A stretch of 64,000 nucleotides of DNA from Theropithecus gelada (taxonomy: Eukaryota > Chordata > Mammalia > Primates > Cercopithecidae), in the NCBI RefSeq assembly GCF_003255815.1, contig NC_037674.1, positions 17,691,615-17,755,614 of the forward strand, in the 5' to 3' direction. The notes beneath the pieces are model-generated. The model saw nothing but the letters and a program-made list of their open reading frames with translations. It was not told where the DNA came from and searched no databases. The first letter of the stretch is position 1; the number at the start of each line of letters is the position of its first letter. A program made the translations under genes and the position numbers. Shown here in pieces: positions 24,001-38,675 of this stretch.

Positions 24001-27000
24001 TGAGCCCCTACACCCACCTCCATTCATATTTCATGGTGAGGCTCTGTGTGCCTAGATGAGGCTTCCACTCTAGTTTTGAGAGTGGGTGTGTCTACTGGTG
24101 TTTGGGACCAGGGTGAGCTCTTCCATCAGTAGCCTCCTCAATAGCACTCTGGGGAGAGCTTCCCTGGCTTTGCCCAACAGTTACCACCCCACTCCTGCCT
24201 GCCACGTGCCAAATTTTTGTTGAAATTACTCCACTCCCATTCTCTTTGTTTTTGTGGCTTTCTTTCTTTTTTCTTTTCTTTACTCAGATTTTAGTGTGAC
24301 TTTAGGAGGGGAAGGAGATACATGCAAGTGGTTGACCAGAAGTCCTTCACATTATCAGTAAACATTTTGATAATAATTTACTGAAATTTCTTCCCAACTT
24401 CAGTCTCTTTACCTTCAAGTGAGTCCGAATGCTGCACCCTGACTTAATTTTTCTTAAATATAGATCTGCTAAGATTACATCTTGCCAGACTTTTGATGGC
24501 TTCTCATAAGACAAGATTCAGAATTCCTAACCTCAATTACAAAGCCCTTCACAATCTGACCCTATTCAGTTTCATCTTCTACTGGTCTTTCTCACACTGT
24601 GACACCCTGGAGTATTTGTTTTTCTGTAAACCTGTCATGTACTTCTTTGCCTCTGTGTTTTTTCTATTCCCTGTGCCCCGAATGCTCTATCTATTCTTCC
24701 TATCTGGTCTATTCCTACTTAGTCTGCAAGGTCCAAACCAGGTTTTATCTCCTCTGTGAAGCCTTTCAAGACCCTATACTTCACCGCAGGCAGAATGTAT
24801 TAACCTCTCTGTGTTCTGGTAGCGCTAGACTGATACGTTAACCTGGTAGTTATACCTCAGGGCAGAGCACTTTATTTACATTCCTGCCTCATTAGCCAGG
24901 TTGTCACTTCCTTAAAGGCAAGGACTATGCTGTCTTCTCCTTGATATTCTAAGCGTGAGCTCAGTGCTGAATACTCTGTAGACGTTCAGGAAATGTTTAT
25001 CAAATGAATAATGCTCATTGCGGTGGCGGTTGACTCAGTTGTCATCCCCCTCTTTTAGGCACACAAGCCATGCCCCCTCTTTTCTCTTTGGGATACCACC
25101 AGTGCCGCTGGAACTATGAAGATGAGCAGGACGTAAAAGCAGTGGATGCAGGGTTTGATGAGCATGACATTCCTTATGATGCCATGTGGCTGGACATAGA
25201 GCACACTGAGGGCAAGAGGTACTTCACCTGGGACAAAAAAAGATTCCCAAACCCCAAGAGGATGCAAGAGCTGCTCAGGAGCAAAAAGCGTAAGGTAAAA
25301 TAAGCCAACATTTCTGAACCTTTTAATTACAGAGTTTTAAAAAATGTTTTAAACTTGCCTTGGCACGTCAATGGTAGAGAAACATCTGAGAAAAAATGGC
25401 TGTGAAAATAGTAGATTCAAATATAATTGTCACTGTGGTAAGAGAGAAAATGAATGGTGAAAAGGCGATGACCCCATCCATTCCTGGCTTAGTTATCTAG
25501 GTCCCCATAATGAAGAAAGGGTCTAGCATTTTCAGTTCCATTTGTTGTGGCCACCCTGCAGTAATATGATCTCCCCACTCAAAATTTGGTTTCCGTGTCT
25601 CAGTTGGTGACACCACCCAGGCACCAAGGGTAATTAAAAAGTTTATTACTCATATAATGAGAATTTCTGGGGAGAGCAGGGGTGGCTCCCAAGCCGGTTT
25701 GAAAATGGCTTGAGAGAACTGAGAAAGCAGATTGACTCAGTTTTTATGGTGGTTAGCGGGTGGGGACAGGGCAAGGGCTCTTGCACGCAGGCTGAAGCTT
25801 AGATAGTTTGAACACCCTGCTGGCACCAAAGGAGGGAGCACTAGAGCTTTATTTGTTGGCTTGTCCAGATACGGGCAGAAGGGTAAGCGGGGAGTAGCAG
25901 GGCTTGAAAAACCCTTAACAGTCAAATATCAAATATAATATCAAATTCTTTAATACACTGTTGTTCATGCATGCTTCCTTGGTGGACTCCAGCTGTCAAT
26001 CTGGCCAAAAAAAGAATAGAAATAGAAAATGGGGAGGGAGAGAAGCCACTGAAACATGTATAATGCTGTTTTCCAGTTCCAGGAGTGGTGGTGGTGGTAA
26101 TAGCGATAATGAAAAGATGGAAGGAGAGAAAAAAATGGAGAGAGAAGTGGGGTGAAACCCTATGTGTATCATGTAAATGAATAAAGTCCCTCTCCTTGAA
26201 AGTAAGGTTGACTTTTCAACCCATTCCTTTGACCTCCCCACCAGGCTTTTCACAGATGGCCAGAGCCAATCCATTTAACTCCTAATTTCCTAATTAATAA
26301 ATAGCTACCATATATCAAGCTATTATGGGCTAGGCAATATAGTAAAACACATTATTCCATCCAGTGATGACAAAACTATAAGGTAGGTCTTGTTACCCCA
26401 TATTTTAGATGAAGAAGCTAAGGCTTAGACTGGTTTCAAAATTTATGCAAAGGCACACGGTGAATAAATAGCAAGACAAGAATCTGAACCCTGGTCTGCC
26501 TGACTCCAGATCTTCTGTCCTTAATAAGTAGTTATTTACCGAGGAACCTTCAAGATGCTATACTAGTGCTGAAGAGTATACAGAGATGAGCTCCTTGCGG
26601 TCTTACAGGGAGTGAAGAAAAGGCAAGTATCCAGCCACAATACAGGGAAGTAACATAAGGGCCAAAGAAAGGTCAGGGTAGGAGACAGGCCAAGAAAGAG
26701 AAGATTGTATCCTCAAAACTTAAGCAGGGCTTTGTTTCAGAGGTGCATTTTATTTTATTTATTTATTTTTATTTAATTTTTTTTTTCGGGACAGAGTCTC
26801 ACTCTGTCACCCAGGCTGGAGTGCCATATTGCAATCTTGGCTTACTGCGTCCTCTACCTCCTGGATTCATGTAATTCTCCTGCCTCAGCTTTCTGAGTAG
26901 CTAGAATTACAGGCATGTGCCACTATGGCCAGCTAATTTTTGTATTTTTAGTAGAGACGGGGTTTCACCATGTTGGCCAGGCTGGTCTTGAACTCCTGAC

Positions 27001-30000
27001 CTCAGGTGATCTGCCTGCCTGGGGCTCCCAAAGTGCTGGGGTTACAGGCGTGAGCCACCATGTCTGGCCTAGAAGTGCATTTTAGATGAGCCCTGAAGGA
27101 TGTTCCTAACTAATGGGTAAGCAGGGAGAGGGAAGAGGGCAGTGCAGCCAGAGGAAGGAGCATTAAGGGTGTTCGGAAAGTAGTGCACAGGCAAGGCTGA
27201 CAGCAAGGCATGTGAGGGTTCTAATAGTGGAGGATCTGACCAGAAAGGTTGGGACCTTTTTGTAAACTGCTTTGTATGCGTTTGGAAACATTACAAGTTT
27301 TTGAATAAGGGGTTAATATCCAGAATATATAACAAACTCCTACAACTCAGCAACAGAAAAACAGTTAAAAAGTGGGCAAGGAACTTGAATAGACATCTCT
27401 CCAAAGTAGATACACAAGTAGCCAACAAGCACAAGAAAAGATGCTCAACACCACTAATCATTAGGGAAATGCAAACCAAGACCATAGTGAAATCCCATTT
27501 TACGTAATTAAGATGACTACTATTTAAAAAAAAAAAAAACAAGTGTTGGCAAGGATGTAGAGAAATTGGAATCCTTGTGCACCATTGGTAGGAATGCAAA
27601 ATGGTACAGCTGTTATGCTATGATCGTTCCTCAAAAATTTTAAAATGGAATTACTGTATGATCCAACAATTCCACTTATGAGTATATACCCAAAGGAATT
27701 GGAAGCAGGAACCTGAACAGATATTTATACACCCATGTTTATCGCAGCATTAGTCACAGTAGTCAAAAGGTCAAAGCAACCCGAGCTGCTTGGGTTGCAG
27801 CTCCCTTGACAGATGAATATGTAAACAAAATGTGGTATATACATACAACAGAATATTATTCAGCCTTTAAAAGGAAGGAAATTCTAATAGATACTAAAGC
27901 ATGGATGAACCTTGAGGATAAATGCTAAGTGAAATAAGCCAGTTACAAAAAGACAAATACCACGTGATTCCACTAATTTGAAGTAATTGGAGTAGTCAGA
28001 TTCATAGAGACAGAAAGTATTATAGAATGGTAGTTGCTGGAGCTGGGAGGAGGGAATGAGAAATCATTATTTAATGGGTATAAAGGTTTAGTTTTGCAAC
28101 ATGAGAGAGTTCTGGAGATTGACTACACAACATTGTGAATGTGCATACTTAACAGTACTAAACTGCACACTTAAAAAAGGTTAAGATGGTAAATTTTATG
28201 TTACGTGTATTTTACCACAATTTAAAAATTTAGGCTGGGTGCAGTGGCTCACACCTGTAATCCCAGCACTTTGGGAGGCCGAGGTGGGCGGATCATCTGA
28301 GGTCAGGAGTTCGAGATCAGCCTGGCCAATATGATGAAACCCTATCTCTACTAAAAATACAAAAAAAAAAAAAAATTAGCCCAGCATGGTGGCGGGCACC
28401 TGTAATCCTAGCTACTTGGGAGGCTGAGGCAGGAGAATCGCTTGAACCCAGGAGGTGGAGGTTGCAGTGAGCCGAGATCGTGCCACTGCACTCCAGCCTA
28501 AGTGACAGAGCAAGACTGTCTCAAAAAACAAACAAACAAACAAAATTTAAGAAAAAGTTTGAGCAATGAAGAATTAAACTTTAATATTCAGGACTGATTA
28601 GAATAGAGATGAGGAAGGAGGATTAGATGGTGTTCTGGCCAAATAAAGTGTTATTGAGGCCCTAGACTGGTAGAAGTGATGGTATTACAAAGTCACGGAG
28701 AGATGCTAGAGACGTGACACTGTGGCTTACAACTTTTCTCAAATCTCCTTCCTAATATACCTGCACCAGTGGGCTTGGGGACTTCATTTGTTTTTAACAT
28801 GTTATTCTCTTAGTTTCTTTAATGTTTGCTCATATCAATGTTATCTGAGCATCTAAATGTCTAGGGAGCACGTACCCTGCCTACTTAGTTCTCTATGTAT
28901 AGTATACAGCACCCATCATCATGGACAGATAGACACTTAATGCTATTTAAAGAACATCTATTGGTTAGGCAGCAATAATTATAAAAGAGCATTGGCCTAT
29001 TTTGCTTTTGTTTTTGTTTTTGTTTTTTTTCTTTTTTAGAGATGGGGTCTTGTTCTGTCACTCAAGCTGGATTGCAGTGTCATCATCATGGCTCACTGTA
29101 GCTGCAACCTCCCCAGCTCAAACAATCCTCTTGCCTCAGCCTCCTGAGTAGCTGGGACCACAAGTGGACACCACCACGCCCAGCTAATTTTTAAATTTTT
29201 TTGTGGAGACAGGGTACCACTATGTTGCCCAGGCTGGTCTTAAACTCCTGGCCTTAAGCAGTCCTCCCACCTTGACCTCCCAAAGTGTTGGGATTGCAGG
29301 TGTGAGCCGCTGCGCCTGGCCAGCATTGACCCAGTTTTGCTATCAGTTGAAATTCTCATAAGCACATGAAAGGTTATAGGGTTTTACTGGTGTCTGAAAT
29401 ACTTATTTTGTTTTGTTTTTGGTTTTGTGTCTGAAATATTTCAATACTAGTTGTAGTTGTTTGTAAAAACTTAGCCCCCAAACTATGGTGGAAACATTTC
29501 ATACATGAACATTTGTCTTACATAAAACTGATGAGACCTCCAAACCTTCATGTCCTGACAGCTTGTGGTCATCAGTGATCCCCACATCAAGATTGATCCT
29601 GACTACTCAGTATATGTGAAGGCCAAAGATCAGGGCTTCTTTGTGAAGAATCAGGAAGGGGAAGACTTTGAAGGAGTGTGCTGGCCAGGTTTGAAATCAC
29701 TTTATACACTTATTATTTCCACTTGTTCTGTCCCAATTAATAAAGGCTGCATGGTGCTCATTGTGCTCCCTTGTAGATGTCTTTTGCTCCTCTAGCTACA
29801 TTTTAAGCATATAATTTAAGGAAGAGATAGTATTGCCTTCTTTTATATCTTTCATAACACTTGGTACTGTATGCTTTGTATGTATTTATCAATCAATAAT
29901 TGAATGAATGAAAAATAAGCAAACCTCAGTGGCATGCTGTTTCTCTAAGCAAACAGTGGTAAAAAGTTGGGGAATAAGACAAGCGGAGGAGGAGAAAGAA

Positions 30001-33000
30001 AAAAGGGGGTTCTGCAAGCTCTCTCCTTGTAATTGCTCTTCACCCTTTTAGCCCATAGTTTTGGCTTCCCAGGCTTTCATGAGTGACCTCAGCCACCCTG
30101 GTGACTATGAATTGTTCATTTCAAAAGTTATTAAAAGTTATTAATTTAAAGCCTTGGTAGAAACTCCCCAAGGACAAAAGGAAAATCACCACATTGTTTA
30201 GAAATAGAGATAAAGAGTCAGCACCATCTCTTATAAATCCATGCACTGTAGAGAAACCCTGTACCTTTCTTTTTTTCCCTTTACATCCCTTGAACACAAT
30301 TCTCTGTTCTCTTTAAGAACCAAGAGATCACTGCAGGATATTTACCATCCTTACTTGGGCTGTCTTAGGCCATCAGTAAGGGACAGGCTCCATCATGATG
30401 CTTGTGCATTGGCATTCCCCTGGGCCTCTGGTATTGAAAGATCTAGTGATTATCACTAGAGCCCAGCATTGCCTTCATTCACTTCTCAACAGACCATGCC
30501 TGTGTCAGCCAACTTTCATGTTTATGTAAGGTGCCCATTTCCCAGCTCTCATATCTGATATCTTCTTTACAATGCATCTTACTGTGAGGACCACTGTTCT
30601 TGACAGGCTCCCTACTGTTCTGCCTCCACAGGTCTCTCCTCTTACCTGGATTTCACCAATCCCAAGGTCAGAGAGTGGTATTCAAGTCTTTTTGCTTTCC
30701 CTGTTTATCAGGTTGGTTTTTATTCCTTTGTTCTTTTCGAGTTACCTGAAAGAGTGAAAGAAGCAGAAAAAGTGATTGAATAAAACTATTCTTTGTCGTT
30801 GAGTAGCTTTTCATATATAATGCTTTTATTAAAAGGCAAGTATGGCCACCACATTACAGACTCTGGGGGTGCTGGGAGAGGTGCCATATGCATAACCAAA
30901 TGCACAAAAGCTGTGATTTTGACCTCTATTATAATAGACTCTATGATATATCAAAGTACTTTATAGCAGAGGTTTATTATATTTTCAAATTGCTATATAT
31001 ATTTTTATATAAAATTGTATTCCATAACTGTTATTTAAATACGATGATACATGTGAAAATATCTTACAACATATTTGTCATTAAAAGTGAAGTGTGATTT
31101 TTAAATAATCTGATAAGACCACAGAGAAAACTGCAGAGGCCACATCTGGAGAACTGTTTTCAACCAATTATGATGATATTAATGATGGCAGTGATGATGA
31201 TGATACCTAATGCAAATTGAGTACTTGCTGTGTGCCAAGCACTGTGCTAAGGACTTTATGTGCATCATACCATTTGTCTTCATAATAACCCTCTGAAGTT
31301 GGAACTATAACTAAATTTAACCCCATAGATGAGGAAACTGAGACATAGAGAAGCTTAAAAACTTGCCAAGGTCACGCATCTAGTAAGTGGTGGAACCAAA
31401 ATTTGAACTCAGGTCTGTTTGTCCCCTAAGCCCAGCTTTTAACCACTGAACTCTAGTTTCTGGCATCAAGTATTAGGGCACTAGTAAACAACTTAGTACA
31501 GGGATAGACAAGCCTTGGGCCAAATCTGGCCATGCCTATTCATTTCCCTATTATTTGTGGCTGCTTTCGTACTACAATGCAGAGTTGAATAATTGAAAAA
31601 GAGACCTCATGGCCTGCAAAATTGAAAATATTTACTATCTGTACCTTTACCAAAAATGTTTGCCAATCCCTGCCTTAGATGGTTCTAAAGGAAAGATATG
31701 GTAGTTAAATATTTGGAAATCATTTACCCTTATTCATAGAAGTACACGTTTAGAAATAAAGATTAAAAAACAAACAAACAAAAAAAAAAAAAAGTAAGCC
31801 ACCTCCAGGCATTTGAAAGACTTCCATGTGGGCGAGGTGACAGATGTATTCTGTGGGGTCTCAGAAGGTAAGCTAGGTAGGCTCTGCAAGGGGAATGTTA
31901 TGTACAAAGAGCAGGATTTTTGGAAAATAATGGAATGAGCTGCCTGAGGGACTCCCTGTCTTTTTAGCTATTCAGTCAAATGCCAAAAGATAAGGGATTC
32001 TAGAAAAGACCAGGGATTCTGCAATACCATGTTAACTAGATGACTCAACTGTCCCTAAATTGAACAGTTCTGTGTAGAATACAAACTATAGATCATGTTA
32101 ACAAACAAGTATATTGGCTGTCAAGTCTTTCAAAGTATTAGAGAGAAGGTAGAATCTTGTCATGTTCAGCTGTAGCTGCCCTTAGTTAAGAGTTATAGCA
32201 TCTGATGAATGAGAAAGAGCCCAATTGTGAACATTCACAACCTTTCCCATAGGAGTCCTGCATGGAGGTCTTGGAATGAATTTGCCAGGCAATATATATT
32301 TCACAGACAACACAGGGCAGCACTCTTTTATTCATCAGCAAATATTTATTGAGATCTGTCTGTGGGCCAGGTATTATTCTAGATGTTTGGGATTTATTAA
32401 TGAACAAAACAGACAAAATGTCATGCCCTGTGGAACTTAAACTCTAGCAGTGGAGCAGAGGACAGAGCATAGATAATAAACATAATTTTTAAAATGAGGT
32501 AGGAAAGAGGAATGATGAGAGCTATTATATAGACATCATCAATGTAGGAGTGTCATGACCAAGGTTTACTTCCTAGGGATCTACGGACATCCTCTTCCTT
32601 TGGAATGACATGAATGAGCCCTCTGTCTTTAGAGGGCCAGAGCAAACCATGCAGAAGAATGCCATTCATCATGGCAATTGGGAGCACAGAGAACTCCACA
32701 ACATCTACGGTTTTTATCACGTAAGACATCCAAAAAGAAGTAAATTGGGCTCGTGTGACCTGCCTTTTGGCTGAAAGTCATTTGCTTTGTAATATAATGG
32801 CTATCCTCTACTGTTCATTTCTCTTTGTGTCTTTTCTGACAGTTGCAATGAGTGTTAGGTAGTAGCCAGTACAAGACTTTTTATTATTTCTCCCTTTGCT
32901 TCTTTTCTTTTCATGATGAACTTTTAAATATTATGAAATTAATTATAACATAAAACCTCTGCCTTGATAGGAGCCATTAATAAGTGGCACTCACTGGCTA

Positions 33001-36000
33001 CCACCTCAAACTTTTATCGATGCAAGCAGTGTATAAATATGTGAATGAAGGTAATTAAAACAAGTGTTTTAAGATTTCACAAATATCTACATACAGCAAG
33101 TCTTATATTCACACTGGAGGAGCAATATTTAGAACACAGACACACAATTTCAATAAGTATACTTCAAAAATGTAGAGCCTTCCTTAAGTACTTAGCTTCC
33201 TCAATAAAGGTGGTAAAATTATCTTTCATTTGCCAACTACATCCAAAAGACATGGCAGACACTTGCCCTCATGTATACCCATGGTTCTTTGTTATTTTCA
33301 AATTGTGACTGTATTCCTGTGGCCCTCTCACCTATTGGTATTTTCCAATGGGAGCTTTTGGCTAAATATAAGCCTAGTTTTTGCCTCTGTAACAGCCTGT
33401 TGCAGTAACTGTAGACTGCTTTAGTTAGTGAGCTTTCTTATATAGGTCAGGGCCAGTCATTTAACCTCTTTGAATCTCAGTTTTTCCTGCCAATGAAAAC
33501 TGTCTCTCAGAGGTTGTTACGTAGATTATATGAGAAAATTGTATTAAGTGCCTAGCAATAGTAAGCACCAAATAAATGCTAGATGATTGTTTATTATTAT
33601 TTCATTGCTATTGTTAACCAAAGAAAATTTTCCATTCTTTTAATAGGGGAATTTAGAGTAGTTTCATTATACTATGAAACTTATTTGATGGATTTATTTT
33701 AATATTTTCCATTTCATGCTCATGCTTACTGTTTGCTTTTTGTATTTTAGATTGCTTATTGAGAATGTCTATACAAATCCAATCATCTCTTTGAAATTTT
33801 TCTTGTTTGGTGATATAGCAAATGGCCACTGCAGAAGGACTGATACAGCGATCTAAAGGGAAGGAGAGACCCTTTGTTCTTACACGTTCTTTCTTTGCTG
33901 GATCACAAAAGTATGGTAAGGAATGGCTCATATCAGACTTAAAAACACATTAGCAACTTTTTTTTAACCATTTATAGAATGTGATATTACTGTGTTGATA
34001 CCTTCCTTTTCTTTTTTTTTTTTTTTTTTTTCATTTTTTCATTCATTTGTTTGAGACGGAGTCTTGCTTTGTCCCCCAGGCTGGAGTGCAGTGGCACAGT
34101 CATGACTCACTGCAGCATTGACCACCTGGGTTCAAGCAATCCTCCCACCTAAGCCTCGTGAGTAGCTGGGATTACAGGTGCACACCACCACACCCCGTTA
34201 ATTTATATATGTATATGTATTTTTTGGTAGAGACAAGGTTTCACCATGTTGCCCAGGCTAGTCTCGAACTCCTGGACTGAAGCGATCTGCCCACCTTGGC
34301 CTCCCAAAGTGTTGGGATTATAGGTGTGAGCCACCACACTCAGCTGATGCCTTCGTTTTCTGTAGCCATTGGTCAGGCCTTTGATTGTAGACAGTGGTAT
34401 GCCCTAAAGTATGCATTTTGTCCTGTAAGGCAGAATAAACAAATTTTAATCCTTTGATACTTGTTTCCCACTGAAGAAATGGGCACTTAATTGTTGGGAG
34501 AGTAACTTCTAAGTATTCAGTTTGTTGGGATAGTCATCTTTGATCCCGTCTCTTTGATTTATCAAAGCCAGGGAGATACACCTCTAACACATTCCGTTAA
34601 CCAACTGTTCCACTTAGCAATGTGGCTTAAAATAGACCTGGCTGTTGCGTGTGGTCAGGGTCATCTATAACTGGATGCAGTTTATCAGCTAATGCAGATC
34701 TGGTTCAACTTAACCACCCTGTGGCAGGAAGACTATTTTAAGTCCCCTGGCCTTGCATAAACAACAAAGAGCTTAGATCCTAGTTTAAAGAATCCAGCCC
34801 TTACTATGCTGTGGACATTATTAAGCCTCCCACTCCACCCCTGAAAACCAGGCCCTGTGGCATTCTGGAAAGGGCCAAAATATTACAATCTCAGGCAAAG
34901 ATTCATATACAGAGGTATTCAACACAGCAGCAGTCCTTGAAACAAAAGTAAGAAAGAAAATCTAAATACATAACAATAAGAGAATAGTTATAAAAGTATG
35001 GTATAGCAACATGATAGATTATCGTGAGGCTATTTATGTTTAAAAAAATGTTTTTCTTTTTTTATTTTCATAAGGCTATTTTTTTTTTTTTTTTTTTGAG
35101 ACGGAGTCTCACTCTGTCGCCCAGGCTGGAGTACAGTGGCCAGATCTCAGCTCACTGCAAGCTCCGCCTCCCGCGTTCACGCCATTCTCCTGCCTCAGCC
35201 TCCCGAGTAGCTGGGATTACAGGCGCCCGCCACCTCACCCGGCTAGTTTTTTGTAGTTTTTAGTGGAGACGGGGTTTCACCGTGTTAGCCAGGATGGTCT
35301 CGATCTCCTGACCTCATGATCCACCCGTCTCGGCCTCCCAAAGTGCTGGGATTACAGGCTTGAGCCACCGCGCCCGGCCAAGGCTATTTTAAATGGTAGC
35401 TTTAATTGCATGAGAAAATGTTTGCGATATGATAAATTAAAAAAGGAATGCCTAGGTGTTTATAATATCCTAATTTTGTATTGATATGTATTAGATGTAC
35501 ATATTTTCAGGATATGTGTGATAATTTGATATGTTCATATAATTAAATCAGAGTAATTGGGATATCACCTTAAATATGTATCTTTTCTTTATGCTAGGAA
35601 CATTTAAATTATTCTCTTTTAGCTTTTTTAAAATGCACAATCAAGGCTAACTATAGTCACCTTACTGATCTGTCAAACATCAAGTCATTTCTTATCTCAA
35701 TTTTATAAAAGATAAATGAAAGATAGTAATTTAAATAAATATGTAAGTAGAGAGGCAGACAGTTAAATATAAGAAAAGATATCATTTATATAATTTATAT
35801 AAATATCTATATTTGATAATATCAAAAAGAAAATATAAAAAGATAAAAATACCTTGGTGATTTTGAGTGATTTTCATTTTTTTCTTTTACCTAACTTTAT
35901 TTTACAAACTGTCTACAAGTATCATTTTTAATCACAAAAGAAGTATTTTTAATGAAAATATTTACCAGCAACAGTTAAAAAAAAGGTAACAGAAGATTTG

Positions 36001-38625
36001 AATATTAGGTTATTGTTGATCTCTTATGTTGCTCCATTGCTTAGCCTGCAGTACTCTGTGTGAAGCTATCAGCTTTGCTTCATTGTGTAGCAAGACATTA
36101 CAGGAAACACTACTTTGTTAAGTCGTATGCGATGATCAATAGCCATAGAGACCTTCTGACTAAACAATGATATGAGACATGAAAATATCTGCATGTTTAT
36201 GTGAGCTTTCTTGATGAGAATGTCTCCATATGGATTTCAAAATCTTTATGTAGATACGTACATATCTCACTTGAAGTCAAGAGGAAATTAGAATACTTTT
36301 TTAAAAGAATAATCCCTGGAAAATATTTTTTTGGGCCAGGCGCAGTGGCTCACACCTGTAATCCCAGCACTTTGGGAGGCCGAGGTGGGTGGATCACCTG
36401 AGGTAAGGAGTTCGAGACTAGCCTGATCAACATGGTGAAACCCTGTCTCTACTAAAAAAAGAAAAAAAAATTAGCTGGGTGTGGTAGTGCGCACCTGTAT
36501 TCCCAGCTACTAGGGAGGCTGAGGCAGGAGAATCACTTGAACCTGGGAGGCAGAGGTTGCAGTGAGCAGAGATCGCACCATTGCACTCCAGCCTGGGCAA
36601 CAAGAGCAAAACAAAAAACAAAAAAAAAGTATTTTTTTTGGTCAGGAACAGTGGCTCATATCTGTAATCCCAGCACTTTTCTGAGGCAGGTGGGCAGATC
36701 ATTTGAGATTAGGAGTTTGAGACCAGCCTGGCCAACACGATGAAACCCTGTCTCTACTAAAAATACAAAAATGAGCCAGGCATAGTGGCACGTGCCTGTA
36801 GTCCTAGCTATTCAGGAGGCTGAGGCAGGAGAATTGCTTGAAACTGGGAGGTGGAGGTTGCAGTCAGCCAAGATTGCACCACTGCATGCCAGCCTGGGCC
36901 ACAGAGTGAAACCCCATCCCCAAAAAAAAAAAAAGAAAAGAAAAAAATTTTTTACTGGCCATAGGGCAGCCTAAAATTTCTATGAAAGATTAAAACAAAA
37001 ATAGCTACCAAAACTATTTTGGTAGAAGATAGACAAAAATGCATCAGGAGTAGTATATATTTAGTAAAATAAGATTTTCCCTTTTATGGCTGTCTTTGGT
37101 GGTATATAATCTCTCATCACAAACTCTTAGCAACTCTTCAGTAAATAAGAACAAGAACACTGGCTTAGGCATCAGAGTGCCTGGGCTCAAATCATGCCTC
37201 TACCACTTAATAACTGTAACTCTGGGTAGATTATGTATCCATTGCTTGCTATACTTCCCTCCTCTGCAAAATTGAGTTTATAATAGTGTTTATCTGATAG
37301 GATTGTTGTGATTATTAAGTAGGATAATACTAGCAAACTATTCAGCACAACACCTGGATCAGTATGGGTTAAATCAATGTTAATTATTGTTATTGCTACT
37401 GTTATTATGTCTCTGCTTTATGGCCTGTAACCGTTCTCTCGAATTTTTTAGGGTTTTCTTTGGGAGCAGGGGGTGGTGGAGGTGGGAGGAAATAGGTACA
37501 TAGATCAATGGAACAGAGTAGAGAATCCAGAGTATCCAACACATATGTGATCAATTGCTTTGCAACAAAGTTTCCAAGGCAATTTAATGGAGAGATTATA
37601 ATTTTTCTTCAGCAAATGGTTCTGAAACAACTGGATATCTGTGTGGGGAAAAAAAATGAAACTACACCCCTGCCTCATATCATATTCAAAATTAAACTAA
37701 AAAATCAACTCATTTTAAAAGCTAAAAATACAAACTAACTTCTGGAAAAAACATAGAATAAAATCTTTTTTTTTTTTTTAGATGGAGTCTCACTCTGTTG
37801 CCCAGGCTGGGATGCAGTGGCATCATCTCAGATCACTGCAACCTCTACCTCCCTGGTTCAAGTGATTCTCCTGCCTCAGCCTCCTGAGTAGCTGGGATTA
37901 CAGGTGCCCACCACCACACCTGGCTAACTTTTACATTTTTAGCAGAGACAGGGTTTCACCATGTTGGGCAGTCCGGTCTTAAACTCTTGACATCAAGTGA
38001 TCCGCGCTCCTCAGCTTCCCAAAGTGCTGAGATTACAGGCATGAGCCATCACATCTGGCCAGGAGAAAATCTTTATGGCTTTGAAACAGACAAAAATTTC
38101 TTAGAAAGAACACAAAAAGTATGAATCATAAAAGAAAAAAATGACAAATTAGACTTCATCAAAATTTTAAAATGTCTGCCCTTTCAAAGACATTGGTAAG
38201 AAAATGAAATGGCAAACCACAGACTGAGGAAAAAAATATTTGAAATATACATATATAGGTATATCAGCCAAAATGCTTGTATCCAGAATATACAAAAAAC
38301 TTTTACTAGTCAATAATAATAAGAAAGACAACCTACTTTAAAAAACAACCTACTTTAGGCCGGGCGCGGTGGCTCACGCCTGTAATCCCAGCACTTTGGG
38401 AGGCCGAGGCGGGCGGATCACAAGGTCAGGAGATCGAGACCACGGTGAAACCCCGTCTCTACTAAAAATACAAAAAATGAGCCGGGCGCGGTGGCGGGCG
38501 CCTGTAGTCCCAGCTACTCGGGAGGCTGAGGCAGGAGAATGGCGTGAACCCAGGAGGCGGAGCTTGCAGTGAGCCAGGATCGCGCCACTGCACTCCAGCT
38601 TGGGCGACAGAGCGAGACTCCGTCT

Positions 38626-38675
<50 letters not shown>

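Noticed and set aside
25557..25920. A firm LTR call with target duplication
   Set aside because: The internal pattern is LTR-like but the flanks do not match, so it was kept at low confidence only.
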